From Citrobacter sp. (lineage in GTDB: Bacteria; Pseudomonadota; Gammaproteobacteria; Enterobacterales; Enterobacteriaceae), in contig DXKH01000004.1 in assembly GCA_019415335.1 (NCBI GenBank), positions 1-34,478 of the forward strand: a DNA stretch of 34,478 nucleotides. The letters are read 5' to 3'. A program made the translations under genes and the position numbers. Each line of letters starts with the position of its first letter. Position 1 is the stretch's first letter. Under the pieces are notes generated by a model that was not told the DNA's origin, searched no databases, and saw only the letters and a list, made by a program, of their open reading frames with translations. Shown one piece after another: positions 1-7,757 of the stretch.

Positions 1-99
1 GTTTTTCTGAATGAAGTCACGGACGTTTACTTCATTCTGCCAGTCACCTTTGGTAAAACCTTCCCAGGCTGTGGCTAACTTTTCATTAAGCTCGGACAT
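1..99 (-). CDS. pflB: Pyruvate formate-lyase, N-terminal fragment
   Basis: Only the first 33 codons lie in the window; the gene continues past base 1. The translation begins [15 protein letters not shown] and continues as the known N-terminus of PflB, the glycyl-radical enzyme that splits pyruvate with coenzyme A into acetyl-CoA and formate during anaerobic growth. The ATG is the complement of 97-99 and is preceded by a strong AAGGTAGG-type ribosome binding site at about 106-114. It lies downstream of focA on the same strand, as in the focA-pflB operon, but the intercistronic gap is 180 bp because an ERIC repeat occupies it. The catalytic glycine and the two cysteines lie outside the window. 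Confidence 0.95.
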   Translation of the reverse strand, partial: MSELNEKLATAWEGFTKGDWQNEVNVRDFIQKN

Positions 100-142
100 G
101 TAACACCTACCTTCTTAAGTGGATTTTTTATTTACTGCGTAT

Positions 143-268
143 ATACACTTCATCCTTCAAGCTGCCTCTTTGTTGGCTACGCTCATTCGCCCCTGTCACG
201 TACTATGTGTACGCTCCTGGGAACTCATTCACTTGCCGCCTCAATGCAACTTGAATGATTTCGTGTAT
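143..268. repeat. ERIC (IRU) intergenic repeat, 126 bp
   Basis: The two ends form an imperfect inverted repeat: ATACACTT-CATCCTTCAAG on the left against CTTGAATGATTTCGTGTAT on the right. The interior carries the ERIC core, a diverged match to the ERIC1R/ERIC2 priming regions, around GCTCATTCGCCCCTGTCACG and GCTCCTGGGAACTCATTCAC. The length of 126 bp equals the usual ERIC length. It sits in transcribed DNA between focA and pflB, where it would fold into a long RNA hairpin. ERIC elements are non-coding, non-autonomous and typical of enterobacterial intergenic regions. Confidence 0.85.
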
Positions 269-279
269 CGCGATATCAA

Positions 280-1137
280 TTAATGATGATCGTTGTCACG
301 CAGATAAATGACCCAGTATGTCAACCCAACCAACAAACCCCCGCCGATAATGTTACCGATCGTAACCGGAATCAGGTTATCAGTGATGAAGTTCATCGCG
401 GTCAGGTGAGAAAAATTTTCCGGCGTCGAGCCAACTGCGCTCCAGAACTCCGGTGTAGCGAGATCACGGATTACAATACCCATCGGGATCATAAACATGT
501 TTGCGATACTGTGCTCAAAACCGCTGGCAACAAACATCGCAACCGGTAACACCATGATGAACGCTTTATCCATCAGGCTACGGCCTGAGTAGCTCATCCA
601 TACGGCCAGGCAGACCATCAGGTTTGCGAGGATACCGAGACTAACGGCTTCAATAAAAGTATGGTGCATTTTGTGGTCGGCGGTTTGCAGGACGTTAAAT
701 CCCCACTGGCCGTTGGCGACCATATACTCGCCAGAAAGCCACATCAACAACACAAAGAGCAAGCAACCAATCAGGTTACCAAAATAGACGTTGAGCCAGT
801 TTTTTGCCAACTGACCCCAGGTGATACGGCCACTGGCTTTGGCGACGACAATCAACACGGTTGATGTAAAGAGGTCTGCACCGCAGATGACGCAAAGAAT
901 CAACCCCAGAGAGAAGCAGATACCGCCAATCAGTTTCGCCATACCAAAGGGCATCGTACCTGTACCGGTCGTTGCGGTGATATAGAAAACAAAGGCGATG
1001 GAAATGAACACACCGGCAGTAATTGCCAGGAAGAAAGTCTTAAGCGGATGTTTCGTTGCTTTATAGACACCTGCCTCTTCGGCCACTTTGGCCATTGCTG
1101 CAGGGAGTAAAAGATCAAAAGGGTTGTCAGCTTTCAC
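280..1137 (-). CDS. focA: Formate channel FocA
   Basis: FocA is a pentameric inner-membrane channel of the formate/nitrite transporter family; it exports formate made by PflB and re-imports it as pH falls. The protein is 285 residues from a GTG start (complement of 1135-1137), which restores the known N-terminus KADNPFDLLLPAAMA and has a GAGAGAG ribosome binding site. A longer in-frame reading from an upstream ATG at 1257 would add 40 residues not found in FocA and run through the promoter region. The pore residues Thr91 (LFTST) and His209 (GFEHSIAN) are present, and hydrophobic segments fit six helices. It is first in the operon with pflB, and an FNR-like site lies about 60 bp upstream of the start. 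Confidence 0.97.
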   Translation of the reverse strand: MKADNPFDLLLPAAMAKVAEEAGVYKATKHPLKTFFLAITAGVFISIAFVFYITATTGTGTMPFGMAKLIGGICFSLGLILCVICGADLFTSTVLIVVAKASGRITWGQLAKNWLNVYFGNLIGCLLFVLLMWLSGEYMVANGQWGFNVLQTADHKMHHTFIEAVSLGILANLMVCLAVWMSYSGRSLMDKAFIMVLPVAMFVASGFEHSIANMFMIPMGIVIRDLATPEFWSAVGSTPENFSHLTAMNFITDNLIPVTIGNIIGGGLLVGLTYWVIYLRDNDHH

Positions 1138-1197
1138 ACTAACTCTCTCTTTATTAAGTCGGCGACGAGATACTAACAAAGCATTATAGATGAGAAA

Positions 1198-1211
1198 TTG
1201 ATGTAGATCAT
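1198..1211 (-). promoter_or_regulatory. FNR-like binding site upstream of focA
   Basis: The plus strand reads TTGAT-GTAG-ATCAT, which differs from the FNR consensus TTGAT-N4-ATCAA only in its last base. Its centre at 1204.5 lies 41.5 bp from a start predicted by the TAGTAT hexamer at 1170-1175, the classic class II activator spacing. FNR activation of focA-pflB in anaerobiosis is established in E. coli. The site itself is seen; the assignment to a particular promoter is inferred. Confidence 0.7.
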
Positions 1212-1459
1212 ATCTCGCCTGGCTTATAGGCCCGTAATACGCATGGTTTTTATGCAATTGCGGAGTAATTTATTGATTAATATGATAAAAATAAATTTTA
1301 AAATTTAGCAAATGAGTTGAAAATTTTCCTTCCTGGGTCTGTTAGCCAGTTAATTAATATGGAGTAATTGACAGGCAAAGTAACAACTAACTGTTAAGTT
1401 GTTTAATATCAACTACCAATATTTAACCTTGTTATTACATTTATTTTTGGATATTCAAA

Positions 1460-1492
1460 AATAAGTAAAACGGGGCGCTTAGTGCGCCCCGT
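1460..1492 (-). terminator. Rho-independent terminator of ycaO
   Basis: A 9-bp perfect stem, ACGGGGCGC at 1470-1478 with GCGCCCCGT at 1484-1492, has a 5-base loop. On the minus strand it is followed by a T-rich tract (TTTTACTTATTTTT). It lies about 50 bp past the ycaO stop and insulates focA from ycaO transcription at least partly. Confidence 0.8.
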
Positions 1493-1542
1493 AATATAGC
1501 TCAGACAATTATTTAAACCTACTCAGTGTAGGTTAATTGGCT

Positions 1543-3303
1543 TTATTTTGACCAAAATGAAGATTTTGCACGCTGCAACTTCTCATAGGCCTTCAACAAC
1601 GACTGGTGTGACGCGAAGGCGTGCAGATCGCTGTCAACTGGCTGCAGGCCATAAAAGGCCGCTTCACCGCTCAACGCCGCGCTGGCGGCTTCTACGGCAT
1701 CGGCGCCATACATACGCACAAACGCGTTCAGATACTGTAGCGGTTCACGTTCTTCTTCCTGCGACAGAAGCAGCAGCGTTTGCAGGCAACGGTAATAATT
1801 CGCCCGCTCGGCGCTAAAGATCGATGTATTAAATTCCATCGTCCATTCGGTCCAGATCAGTGCCTGTTCCAGATCGCCACCTGCCAGCGCCAGCATCGCT
1901 TTCAGTTCACCAATACGCAGGGTATACCAGCCGTTATCTGAACCGGTTGCCAGACCTAACAGTTCACGAACGCGGGTGAAATCATCAAACCCTTCTTCAT
2001 CAAGTTGCTCAATCAGGTTGAGATAGTCTTCTTTATCCCAGCGACTGTTCGGCAGTGAGAGCAGGGTCTCGCGCAGATGGGCACCCATGGCGTTGTTGGC
2101 TAACCACAGGTCTTCAGCAGGATAAATATCAGACATCCCCGGAACGATGATCCGACAGGCGTAGACACCGAGATGCTCGTAATCGGCAATGTACACTTCT
2201 TTATCTTCCGCGTTGAAGATCGCCATCAGGGTGGCGAACTCTTCTTCTGTCGTACCGGAGAAACGCCAGTCAACGAACGGATAGTCGGCATCCTGTTTGA
2301 ACAGATCCCAGGAGATCAGACCGCTGGAGTCAATGAAGTGCGTTTCCAGGTTGGTATGTTCAGCCACTTCTTCATCGTCGAAGGTCGGCGGCGTGAAGAC
2401 ATCGAGATCTTTCAGACCACGGCCCTGCAGCAGCTCCGTCACGGTACGCTCCAGTGCAACGCCAAAATCAGGGTGCGCGCCGAAGGAGGCAAAGCAGGTG
2501 CCGTTAGCCGGATTGAACAGTACAACGCAGATCACCGGGTACTGACCGCCCAGAGAACCGTCGTAGGCAAAGATCGGGAAACCTTCTGCTTCCAGCGTCG
2601 CAATAGACTCCACCACCGCCGGATAGCGTGCCAGCACGTCGGCCGGAATTTCCGGCAGGCTGATACTTTCGGCAATAATGCGATTCTTCACGTAACGCTC
2701 AAAGACTTCAGAAAGCCCTTGCACGCGCGCTTCATTCCGAGTGTTACCCGCAGACATCCCGTTCGAGACGTACAGGTTGCCGATAATGTTCATTGGAATA
2801 TAGACGGTCTGGTTATCCGACTGGCGGGTAAACGGCAGGCCGCAGATACCACGCGCTTCGTTGCCAGACTGCAGGTCAATCAGCATGCTGCCGGTTAGTT
2901 CATTCTCGGGATCGTAGAAGGCACGCAGGCGGGCATCCAGCAGACCATCCGGTACGTCATCATTTTCGGTCAGCGGGAACCATTTCTCGTTCGGATAATG
3001 CACGAACGGGCCATTGGCGATGGTTTCACCCAGCCAGAAATCAGCAAAGAAATAGTTGGTTGACAGACGCTCAAAATATTCGCCCAACGCCGAGGCCAGC
3101 GCAGCTTTTTTTGTCGCCCCTTTGCCGTTGGTAAAGCACAGCGCACACTCTTTATCGCGAATGTGTACGGACCAGACGTTCGGCACCGGGTTCAGCCACG
3201 AGGCCTCTTCAATATGGAAACCGAGGTCGAGGAGTTTCTGCTGGAAGCGAGCGATGGAGTCTTCCAGAGCGGCGTCTTTGCCGGGAATAAATGTTTGCGT
3301 CAT
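1543..3303 (-). CDS. ycaO: YcaO, ATP-dependent YcaO-domain protein
   Basis: This is a 586-residue protein, the namesake of the YcaO superfamily. Family members use ATP to activate peptide backbone amides, for example in azoline formation. The E. coli protein has no RiPP precursor and is linked by genetics to RimO-dependent beta-methylthiolation of ribosomal protein S12. The start is the ATG at 3301-3303, giving MTQTFIPGKDAALED; an in-frame upstream start would add 11 residues not in the family. The YcaO fold occupies roughly residues 1-400, with the conserved stretch NTRNEARVQGLSEVFERY around 200, and a helical TPR-like region follows (about 420-586). No radical SAM, dehydrogenase or precursor-peptide gene lies beside it. 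The ribosome binding site is weak. It is transcribed toward focA and ends at its own terminator. Confidence 0.95.
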   Translation of the reverse strand: MTQTFIPGKDAALEDSIARFQQKLLDLGFHIEEASWLNPVPNVWSVHIRDKECALCFTNGKGATKKAALASALGEYFERLSTNYFFADFWLGETIANGPFVHYPNEKWFPLTENDDVPDGLLDARLRAFYDPENELTGSMLIDLQSGNEARGICGLPFTRQSDNQTVYIPMNIIGNLYVSNGMSAGNTRNEARVQGLSEVFERYVKNRIIAESISLPEIPADVLARYPAVVESIATLEAEGFPIFAYDGSLGGQYPVICVVLFNPANGTCFASFGAHPDFGVALERTVTELLQGRGLKDLDVFTPPTFDDEEVAEHTNLETHFIDSSGLISWDLFKQDADYPFVDWRFSGTTEEEFATLMAIFNAEDKEVYIADYEHLGVYACRIIVPGMSDIYPAEDLWLANNAMGAHLRETLLSLPNSRWDKEDYLNLIEQLDEEGFDDFTRVRELLGLATGSDNGWYTLRIGELKAMLALAGGDLEQALIWTEWTMEFNTSIFSAERANYYRCLQTLLLLSQEEEREPLQYLNAFVRMYGADAVEAASAALSGEAAFYGLQPVDSDLHAFASHQSLLKAYEKLQRAKSSFWSK

Positions 3304-3438
3304 GAAAATCACTTTTGTCGTACGGAAAGCGCGCAATGATACGGGTTTTATGTGACTGACGCTATCGCCGCCACGGACGCGGCGTAAATAAAAGTTTTGG
3401 CTATGCTTTTATCCAGTAACCGCGTTAAGGGCATAAAA

Positions 3439-4131
3439 ATGAAAGCATTTGATTTACAACGGATGGCGCTCGATAACGTGCCCCTGGAGTTCCTCTGGGA
3501 AGTCGCGCTGCGTAGTTTCTACACCTTTATTCTGGTGTTTCTGTTTCTCAAACTGACGGGGCGGCGCGGTGTACGGCAGATGTCGTTATTTGAAGTGCTG
3601 ATCATTCTGACGCTGGGGTCGGCGGCAGGGGACGTGGCTTTTTATGACGATGTTCCCATGCTGCCGGTGCTGGTGGTCTTTATCACGCTGGCGATTTTGT
3701 ACCGGCTGGTGATGTGGTTGATGGCGCGCAGCGAAACGCTGGAAGATCTGCTGGAAGGTAAGCCCGTCGTTATCATCGAAGACGGCGAGTTAGCCTGGTC
3801 GAAGCTGGGTAATGCCAACATGACCGAATTTGAGTTCTTTATGGAACTGCGACTGAACGGCGTTGAGCAACTGGGGCAGGTCAGACTGGCTATTCTCGAA
3901 ACGAATGGGCAAATCAGCGTCTATTTCTTTGCCGACGAAAAGGTAAAGCCTGGGCTCAGCATTCTGCCAGCATATTGTACGCAGCGTTTCAGGGTCATGC
4001 CGGAGGCGGGAGATTACGCCTGTGTGCGCTGTAGTGAAGTGATCCGCATGAGCGCTGGTGATAGCCAATTTTGTCCACGCTGCAAAAATCCAGAATGGTC
4101 GAAGGCCAGTCGTGCAAAACGGGTCGTCTGA
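3439..4131 (+). CDS. ycaP: DUF421 inner-membrane protein YcaP
   Basis: This is a 230-residue member of the DUF421 (YetF-like) membrane protein family with no established activity. The ATG at 3439 gives MKAFDLQRMA and has an AAGGG site eight bases upstream; an in-frame earlier start at 3397 would add 14 residues. Three hydrophobic segments are visible at about residues 20-40, 50-68 and 73-96, followed by a soluble C-terminal domain. Near the end are two cysteine pairs, C195-x2-C198 and C212-x2-C215, resembling a zinc ribbon. It is divergent from ycaO, with 135 bp between the two starts. No function should be inferred beyond membrane location. Confidence 0.9.
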   Translation: MKAFDLQRMALDNVPLEFLWEVALRSFYTFILVFLFLKLTGRRGVRQMSLFEVLIILTLGSAAGDVAFYDDVPMLPVLVVFITLAILYRLVMWLMARSETLEDLLEGKPVVIIEDGELAWSKLGNANMTEFEFFMELRLNGVEQLGQVRLAILETNGQISVYFFADEKVKPGLSILPAYCTQRFRVMPEAGDYACVRCSEVIRMSAGDSQFCPRCKNPEWSKASRAKRVV

Positions 4132-4139
4132 CAGCAAAA

Positions 4140-4253
4140 ATATCGGTCTTTTATCGTCAATCCCGAAGATTCTGTTGTGTGAGCAAACACTCATTTTTGC
4201 TCTGCTCAGTTTTAGCCATTGCGGCGCGTGTCACTGAATGATAAAACCGATAT
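4140..4253. repeat. Long-range imperfect inverted repeat upstream of serC
   Basis: ATATCGGTCTTTTATC at 4140-4155 is complementary to GATAAAACCGATAT at 4240-4253, apart from a two-base bulge. The arms are about 85 bp apart. Between them is a smaller hairpin, GAGCAAA (4181-4187) with TTTGCTC (4196-4202). The structure lies between ycaP and serC, and would form if both arms are on one transcript. Its role is unknown. Confidence 0.55.
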
Positions 4254-4334
4254 CCACAGGAATAACTTATACCCAATGTCTGTTCATGTACGAAAAGAGG
4301 TTGGGTTAATAACAACGCAACGTGGTGAGGGGAA

Positions 4335-5423
4335 ATGGCTCAGGTCTTCAATTTTAGTTCAGGTCCGGCAATGTTACCGGCAGACGTGCTCAAACTGGCT
4401 CAAAAGGATCTTTGTGACTGGAACGGTCTTGGTACGTCCGTCATGGAAGTGAGCCACCGCGGCAAAGAATTTATCCAGGTCGCGCAAGAAGCGGAGCAAG
4501 ATTTTCGCGATCTGTTGAATATCCCCTCAAACTACAAAGTGCTGTTTTGTCACGGCGGCGGTCGCGGCCAGTTTTCTGCCATTCCGCTGAACATTCTGGG
4601 CGACAAAACCACGGCTGACTATGTTGATGCCGGTTACTGGGCTGCCAGCGCCGTCAAAGAAGCAAAAAAATACTGCACGCCGAATGTGATTGATGCCAAA
4701 GTCTCGGTTGATGGCCTGCGCGGCGTGAAGCCGATGAGCGAGTGGCAGCTTTCTGCTGATGCGGCGTATCTGCATTACTGCCCGAACGAAACCATCGATG
4801 GCATCGCCATTAACGAAACGCCCAATTTTGGTTCCGATGTGGTGGTGACCGCCGATTTCTCCTCAACCATTCTCTCCGGACCGCTGGATGTTTCCCGCTA
4901 TGGCATCATTTATGCGGGTGCACAGAAAAACATTGGCCCGGCAGGTCTGACGATCGTTATTGTACGCGAAGATTTACTGGGTAAAGCGAATGTGGCCTGC
5001 CCGTCGATCCTCGATTATTCCGTCCTGAACGACAATGATTCTATGTTCAATACGCCGCCAACCTTCGCCTGGTATCTTTCCGGCCTGGTGTTCAAATGGC
5101 TGAAAGCCAATGGCGGCGTGGAAGCGATGGATAAAATCAATCAGCAAAAAGCTGAACTGTTGTATGGCGTGATTGATAACAGCAACTTCTATCGCAATGA
5201 TGTGGCGAAAGCGAACCGTTCACGTATGAACGTGCCGTTCCAGTTGGCTGACAGCGCGCTGGATAAGATCTTCCTGGAAGAGTCTTTTGCCGCCGGACTG
5301 CACGCATTGAAAGGCCACCGCGTTGTCGGGGGAATGCGTGCCTCCATCTATAACGCGATGCCGCTGGAAGGGGTAAAAGCGCTTGCCGATTTCATGACTG
5401 ATTTCGAGCGTCGCCGCGGCTAA
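4335..5423 (+). CDS. serC: Phosphoserine aminotransferase
   Basis: SerC converts 3-phosphohydroxypyruvate to phosphoserine with glutamate, and also acts on 3-hydroxy-4-phosphohydroxythreonine precursors in pyridoxal phosphate synthesis. The protein is 362 residues, the family's usual length. The PLP-binding lysine is K198 in [12 protein letters not shown], and HRGKEF (residues 41-46) carries the Arg42 expected to hold the substrate phosphate. The ATG at 4335 is preceded by GTGAGGGGAA, a good ribosome binding site. It is the first gene of the serC-aroA operon; a hairpin with a T tract follows the stop and likely causes partial termination before aroA. The 203-bp upstream region presumably holds the promoter, which I could not place. 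Confidence 0.97.
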   Translation: MAQVFNFSSGPAMLPADVLKLAQKDLCDWNGLGTSVMEVSHRGKEFIQVAQEAEQDFRDLLNIPSNYKVLFCHGGGRGQFSAIPLNILGDKTTADYVDAGYWAASAVKEAKKYCTPNVIDAKVSVDGLRGVKPMSEWQLSADAAYLHYCPNETIDGIAINETPNFGSDVVVTADFSSTILSGPLDVSRYGIIYAGAQKNIGPAGLTIVIVREDLLGKANVACPSILDYSVLNDNDSMFNTPPTFAWYLSGLVFKWLKANGGVEAMDKINQQKAELLYGVIDNSNFYRNDVAKANRSRMNVPFQLADSALDKIFLEESFAAGLHALKGHRVVGGMRASIYNAMPLEGVKALADFMTDFERRRG

Positions 5424-5441
5424 TCTGTTGTCTCTTTTCAT

Positions 5442-5468
5442 CCCCACAGCCTTGTCTGTGGGGTTTTT
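5442..5468 (+). terminator. Intercistronic terminator/attenuator between serC and aroA
   Basis: CCCCACAG (5442-5449) pairs perfectly with CTGTGGGG (5456-5463) around a six-base loop, followed directly by five Ts. It lies 18 bases after the serC stop and 28 bases before the aroA start. As aroA has no obvious promoter of its own here, read-through probably sets the serC to aroA ratio. Confidence 0.8.
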
Positions 5469-5495
5469 ATTTCTGTCTTTTGAGAGTTGAGTTTC

Positions 5496-6779
5496 ATGGA
5501 ATCCCTGACGTTACAACCCATCGCACGGGTCGATGGCACGATTAATCTGCCAGGCTCGAAGAGCGTATCTAACCGCGCGCTGTTACTGGCGGCGTTAGCA
5601 CATGGCACCACAGCGCTGGCCAACCTGTTAGACAGCGATGACGTTCGCCATATGCTCAATGCCCTGAGTGCGTTGGGGATTGATTACACCCTGTCTGCGG
5701 ATCGTACCCGCTGTGAAATCACGGGTAACGCTGGCCCTCTGCACGCCAAAGGCGCGTTAGAACTGTTTCTGGGCAATGCCGGAACGGCGATGCGACCGCT
5801 GGCCGCCGCGCTGTGCCTTGGCGCAAACGACATTGTGCTGACCGGCGAACCGCGTATGAAAGAGCGCCCGATTGGTCATCTGGTGGATGCTCTGCGTCAG
5901 GGCGGGGCGAACATTGAGTATCTGGAGCAGGAAAACTATCCGCCGCTTCGACTGCGTGGCGGGTTTACCGGCGGACAGGTTGAGGTTGACGGCAGCGTCT
6001 CCAGCCAGTTTCTCACCGCGCTGCTGATGACCGCACCTCTGGCGCCGCAAGATACGGTGATAAGTATCAAAGGCGATCTGGTGTCGAAACCGTATATCGA
6101 TATCACACTGAACCTGATGAAAACCTTTGGCGTTGAGATAGAGAACCAGAGCTATCAGCGTTTCGTGGTCAAAGGTGGTCAGCAGTATCACTCTCCGGGC
6201 CACTATCTGGTTGAAGGCGATGCGTCATCGGCCTCCTATTTCCTTGCGGCTGGTGCCATTAAAGGCGGAACGGTGAAAGTAACCGGGATTGGCCGCAACA
6301 GTATGCAGGGCGATATTCGCTTTGCCGATGTACTGGAGAAAATGGGCGCGACCGTAACCTGGGGTGACGACTTTATCGCCTGTACCCGTGGAGAACTTAA
6401 CGCCATCGACATGGACATGAACCACATCCCGGATGCGGCGATGACCATTGCCACTGCGGCGCTTTTTGCCAAAGGCACGACGACGCTTCGTAACATCTAT
6501 AACTGGCGCGTCAAAGAGACTGACCGTCTGTTTGCGATGGCAACCGAACTGCGTAAAGTTGGCGCGGACGTGGAAGAGGGGCATGATTTTATTCGCATCA
6601 CGCCGCCGGCACAGCTGAAGTTTGCCGAAATTGGCACCTATAACGATCACCGTATGGCAATGTGTTTCTCGCTGGTGGCGTTATCTGACACGCCGGTTAC
6701 GATCCTTGATCCGAAATGTACTGCCAAAACCTTCCCTGACTATTTCGAACAACTGGCACGCATTAGCACGCCGGTCTGA
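5496..6779 (+). CDS. aroA: EPSP synthase (3-phosphoshikimate 1-carboxyvinyltransferase)
   Basis: AroA joins phosphoenolpyruvate to shikimate 3-phosphate in the shikimate pathway. The protein is 427 residues from ATG at 5496 ([14 protein letters not shown]); an in-frame TTG at 5487 would add three residues, but the ATG matches the family and has TTGAG upstream. Substrate-binding residues K22, S23 and R27 in the GSKSVSNR segment are present. The [12 protein letters not shown] segment (91-101) has Gly96 and Pro101, the class I (glyphosate-sensitive) type. It is the second gene of the serC operon. Downstream, ycaL, found between aroA and cmk in E. coli K-12, is absent. Confidence 0.97.
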   Translation: MESLTLQPIARVDGTINLPGSKSVSNRALLLAALAHGTTALANLLDSDDVRHMLNALSALGIDYTLSADRTRCEITGNAGPLHAKGALELFLGNAGTAMRPLAAALCLGANDIVLTGEPRMKERPIGHLVDALRQGGANIEYLEQENYPPLRLRGGFTGGQVEVDGSVSSQFLTALLMTAPLAPQDTVISIKGDLVSKPYIDITLNLMKTFGVEIENQSYQRFVVKGGQQYHSPGHYLVEGDASSASYFLAAGAIKGGTVKVTGIGRNSMQGDIRFADVLEKMGATVTWGDDFIACTRGELNAIDMDMNHIPDAAMTIATAALFAKGTTTLRNIYNWRVKETDRLFAMATELRKVGADVEEGHDFIRITPPAQLKFAEIGTYNDHRMAMCFSLVALSDTPVTILDPKCTAKTFPDYFEQLARISTPV

Positions 6780-6803
6780 TAAACGTAAAACATTGTCATC
6801 TTT

Positions 6804-6844
6804 CGGGCTGGTTGCTCCCCAGCCCGCTATAATTGCGCAATTAT
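6804..6844. repeat. Hairpin and 16-bp perfect palindrome after aroA
   Basis: CGGGCTGG (6804-6811) pairs with CCAGCCCG (6819-6826), a strong stem about 25 bases after the aroA stop. It lacks a downstream T tract, so it is a possible mRNA 3' end rather than a clear terminator. It is followed directly by the perfect palindrome ATAATTGCGCAATTAT (6829-6844), which could be a DNA-binding site or a second hairpin. Confidence 0.6.
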
Positions 6845-6886
6845 TCTTCATCTGGTGACAGACCAAACCGGTTTTTGCACACAATG

Positions 6887-6916
6887 TTAACGATTGTGGA
6901 CGTTGGCGCGTATAAT
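6887..6916 (+). promoter_or_regulatory. Sigma-70 promoter of cmk
   Basis: A perfect -10 hexamer TATAAT lies at 6911-6916, with a fair -35 TTAACG at 6887-6892 and an 18-bp spacer. The predicted start near 6923 leaves a leader of about 38 bases before the cmk ATG. Nearby GTTAACG (6886-6892) and CGTTAAC (6929-6935) form an inverted repeat flanking the -10. Confidence 0.7.
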
Positions 6917-6960
6917 GCGCGGCGTTTACGTTAACAGAACGCCTGTTTAAGGAGATAAAG

Positions 6961-7644
6961 ATGACGGCAATTGCCCCGGTAATTACCATTGATGGCCCAA
7001 GCGGTGCAGGAAAAGGCACCTTGTGCAAAGCGATGGCGGAAGCATTGCAATGGCATCTGTTGGACTCAGGCGCAATCTATCGCGTGCTGGCGTTGGCGGC
7101 ATTACATCATCACGTTGATGTCGCTTCGGAAGACGCACTGGTTCCGCTGGCAACTCACCTTGATGTCCGCTTTGTCTCAACCGAGGGAAATCTGGAAGTG
7201 ATTCTGGAAGGGGAAGACGTCAGCGGTGAAATTCGCACCCAGGAAGTTGCCAATGCCGCCTCTCAGGTCGCTGCGTTTCCTCGCGTGCGTGAAGCGCTGC
7301 TGCGTCGCCAACGTGCTTTTCGTGAAACACCGGGATTGATCGCCGACGGACGTGATATGGGGACGGTGGTTTTCCCGGATGCGCCAGTCAAAATTTTCCT
7401 TGACGCCTCCTCGGAAGAACGTGCGCATCGCCGTATGCTACAGTTGCAGGAGAAGGGCTTTAGTGTTAACTTTGAACGCCTTTTGGCCGAGATCAAAGAA
7501 CGTGACGATCGCGACCGAAACCGTGCTGTAGCGCCGCTGGTTCCCGCTGCTGATGCTTTAGTTTTAGATTCCACACGATTAAGCATTGAGCAAGTGATTG
7601 AAAAAGCGCTACAATACGCGCGCCAAAAACTGGCACTCGCTTAA
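6961..7644 (+). CDS. cmk: Cytidylate kinase
   Basis: Cmk phosphorylates CMP and dCMP with ATP, recycling nucleotides from RNA turnover and lipid synthesis. The protein is 227 residues, the usual length of the bacterial enzyme. The P-loop GPSGAGKGT is at residues 12-20, and the [12 protein letters not shown] segment that follows is characteristic of the CMP-binding region. The ATG at 6961 follows a good AAGGAGAT ribosome binding site. It is followed by rpsA, whose promoter lies partly inside the 3' end of cmk. Confidence 0.97.
   Translation: MTAIAPVITIDGPSGAGKGTLCKAMAEALQWHLLDSGAIYRVLALAALHHHVDVASEDALVPLATHLDVRFVSTEGNLEVILEGEDVSGEIRTQEVANAASQVAAFPRVREALLRRQRAFRETPGLIADGRDMGTVVFPDAPVKIFLDASSEERAHRRMLQLQEKGFSVNFERLLAEIKERDDRDRNRAVAPLVPAADALVLDSTRLSIEQVIEKALQYARQKLALA
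7586..7615 (+). promoter_or_regulatory. Candidate rpsA promoter inside cmk
   Basis: TTGAGC at 7586-7591 and TACAAT at 7610-7615 are separated by 18 bp, and a GC-rich ACGCGCGCC stretch follows. That discriminator is typical of promoters for ribosomal components under stringent control. E. coli rpsA is known to be transcribed from promoters at the end of and within cmk. Confidence 0.65.
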
Positions 7645-7663
7645 AAGCGACCGAATTTGCAGT

Positions 7664-7757
7664 ACCCCCGTTGCAATGGAATGACAGCGGGTATGTTAAA
7701 CAACCCCATCCGGCACGGAGCCAGGTGGACGTTAAATATGAAACCTGAAGATTAAAC
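7664..7757 (+). promoter_or_regulatory. Structured rpsA leader (translation enhancer and autoregulation site)
   Basis: The leader lacks a strong Shine-Dalgarno sequence just before the ATG; only GAAG is present. It has hairpins with GGA in the loops: CCCGTTG (7667-7673) with CAGCGGG (7685-7691), loop containing TGGA; and GGC/GCC at 7712-7722, loop ACGGA. In E. coli such hairpins drive efficient SD-independent initiation and mediate repression by free S1 protein. The hairpins are seen; the regulation is known from E. coli and inferred here. Confidence 0.7.

Larger units (their letters stand above)
1138..1542. other. focA upstream control region and ycaO 3' region (no gene)
   Basis: This 405-bp gap is AT-rich, especially 1258-1460. 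It contains, from focA outward, two candidate -10 hexamers on the minus strand (TAGTAT at 1170-1175 and TATAAT at 1183-1188), an FNR-like dyad at 1198-1211, an inverted repeat AACAACT/AGTTGTT at 1382-1388 and 1397-1403, and the ycaO terminator at about 1460-1492. In E. coli several anaerobically induced pfl promoters lie upstream of focA, so this stretch is the likely equivalent. I could not place ArcA or IHF sites with confidence. Confidence 0.6.

Noticed and set aside
1138..1257. Upstream extension of focA to an ATG at 1257
   Set aside because: Adds 40 residues unlike FocA and runs through the FNR-like site and promoter; the GTG at 1137 fits the family and has a ribosome binding site.
2173..2898. 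241-codon open frame antisense to ycaO
   Set aside because: Entirely inside a conserved gene on the other strand, with no plausible start site or homology.
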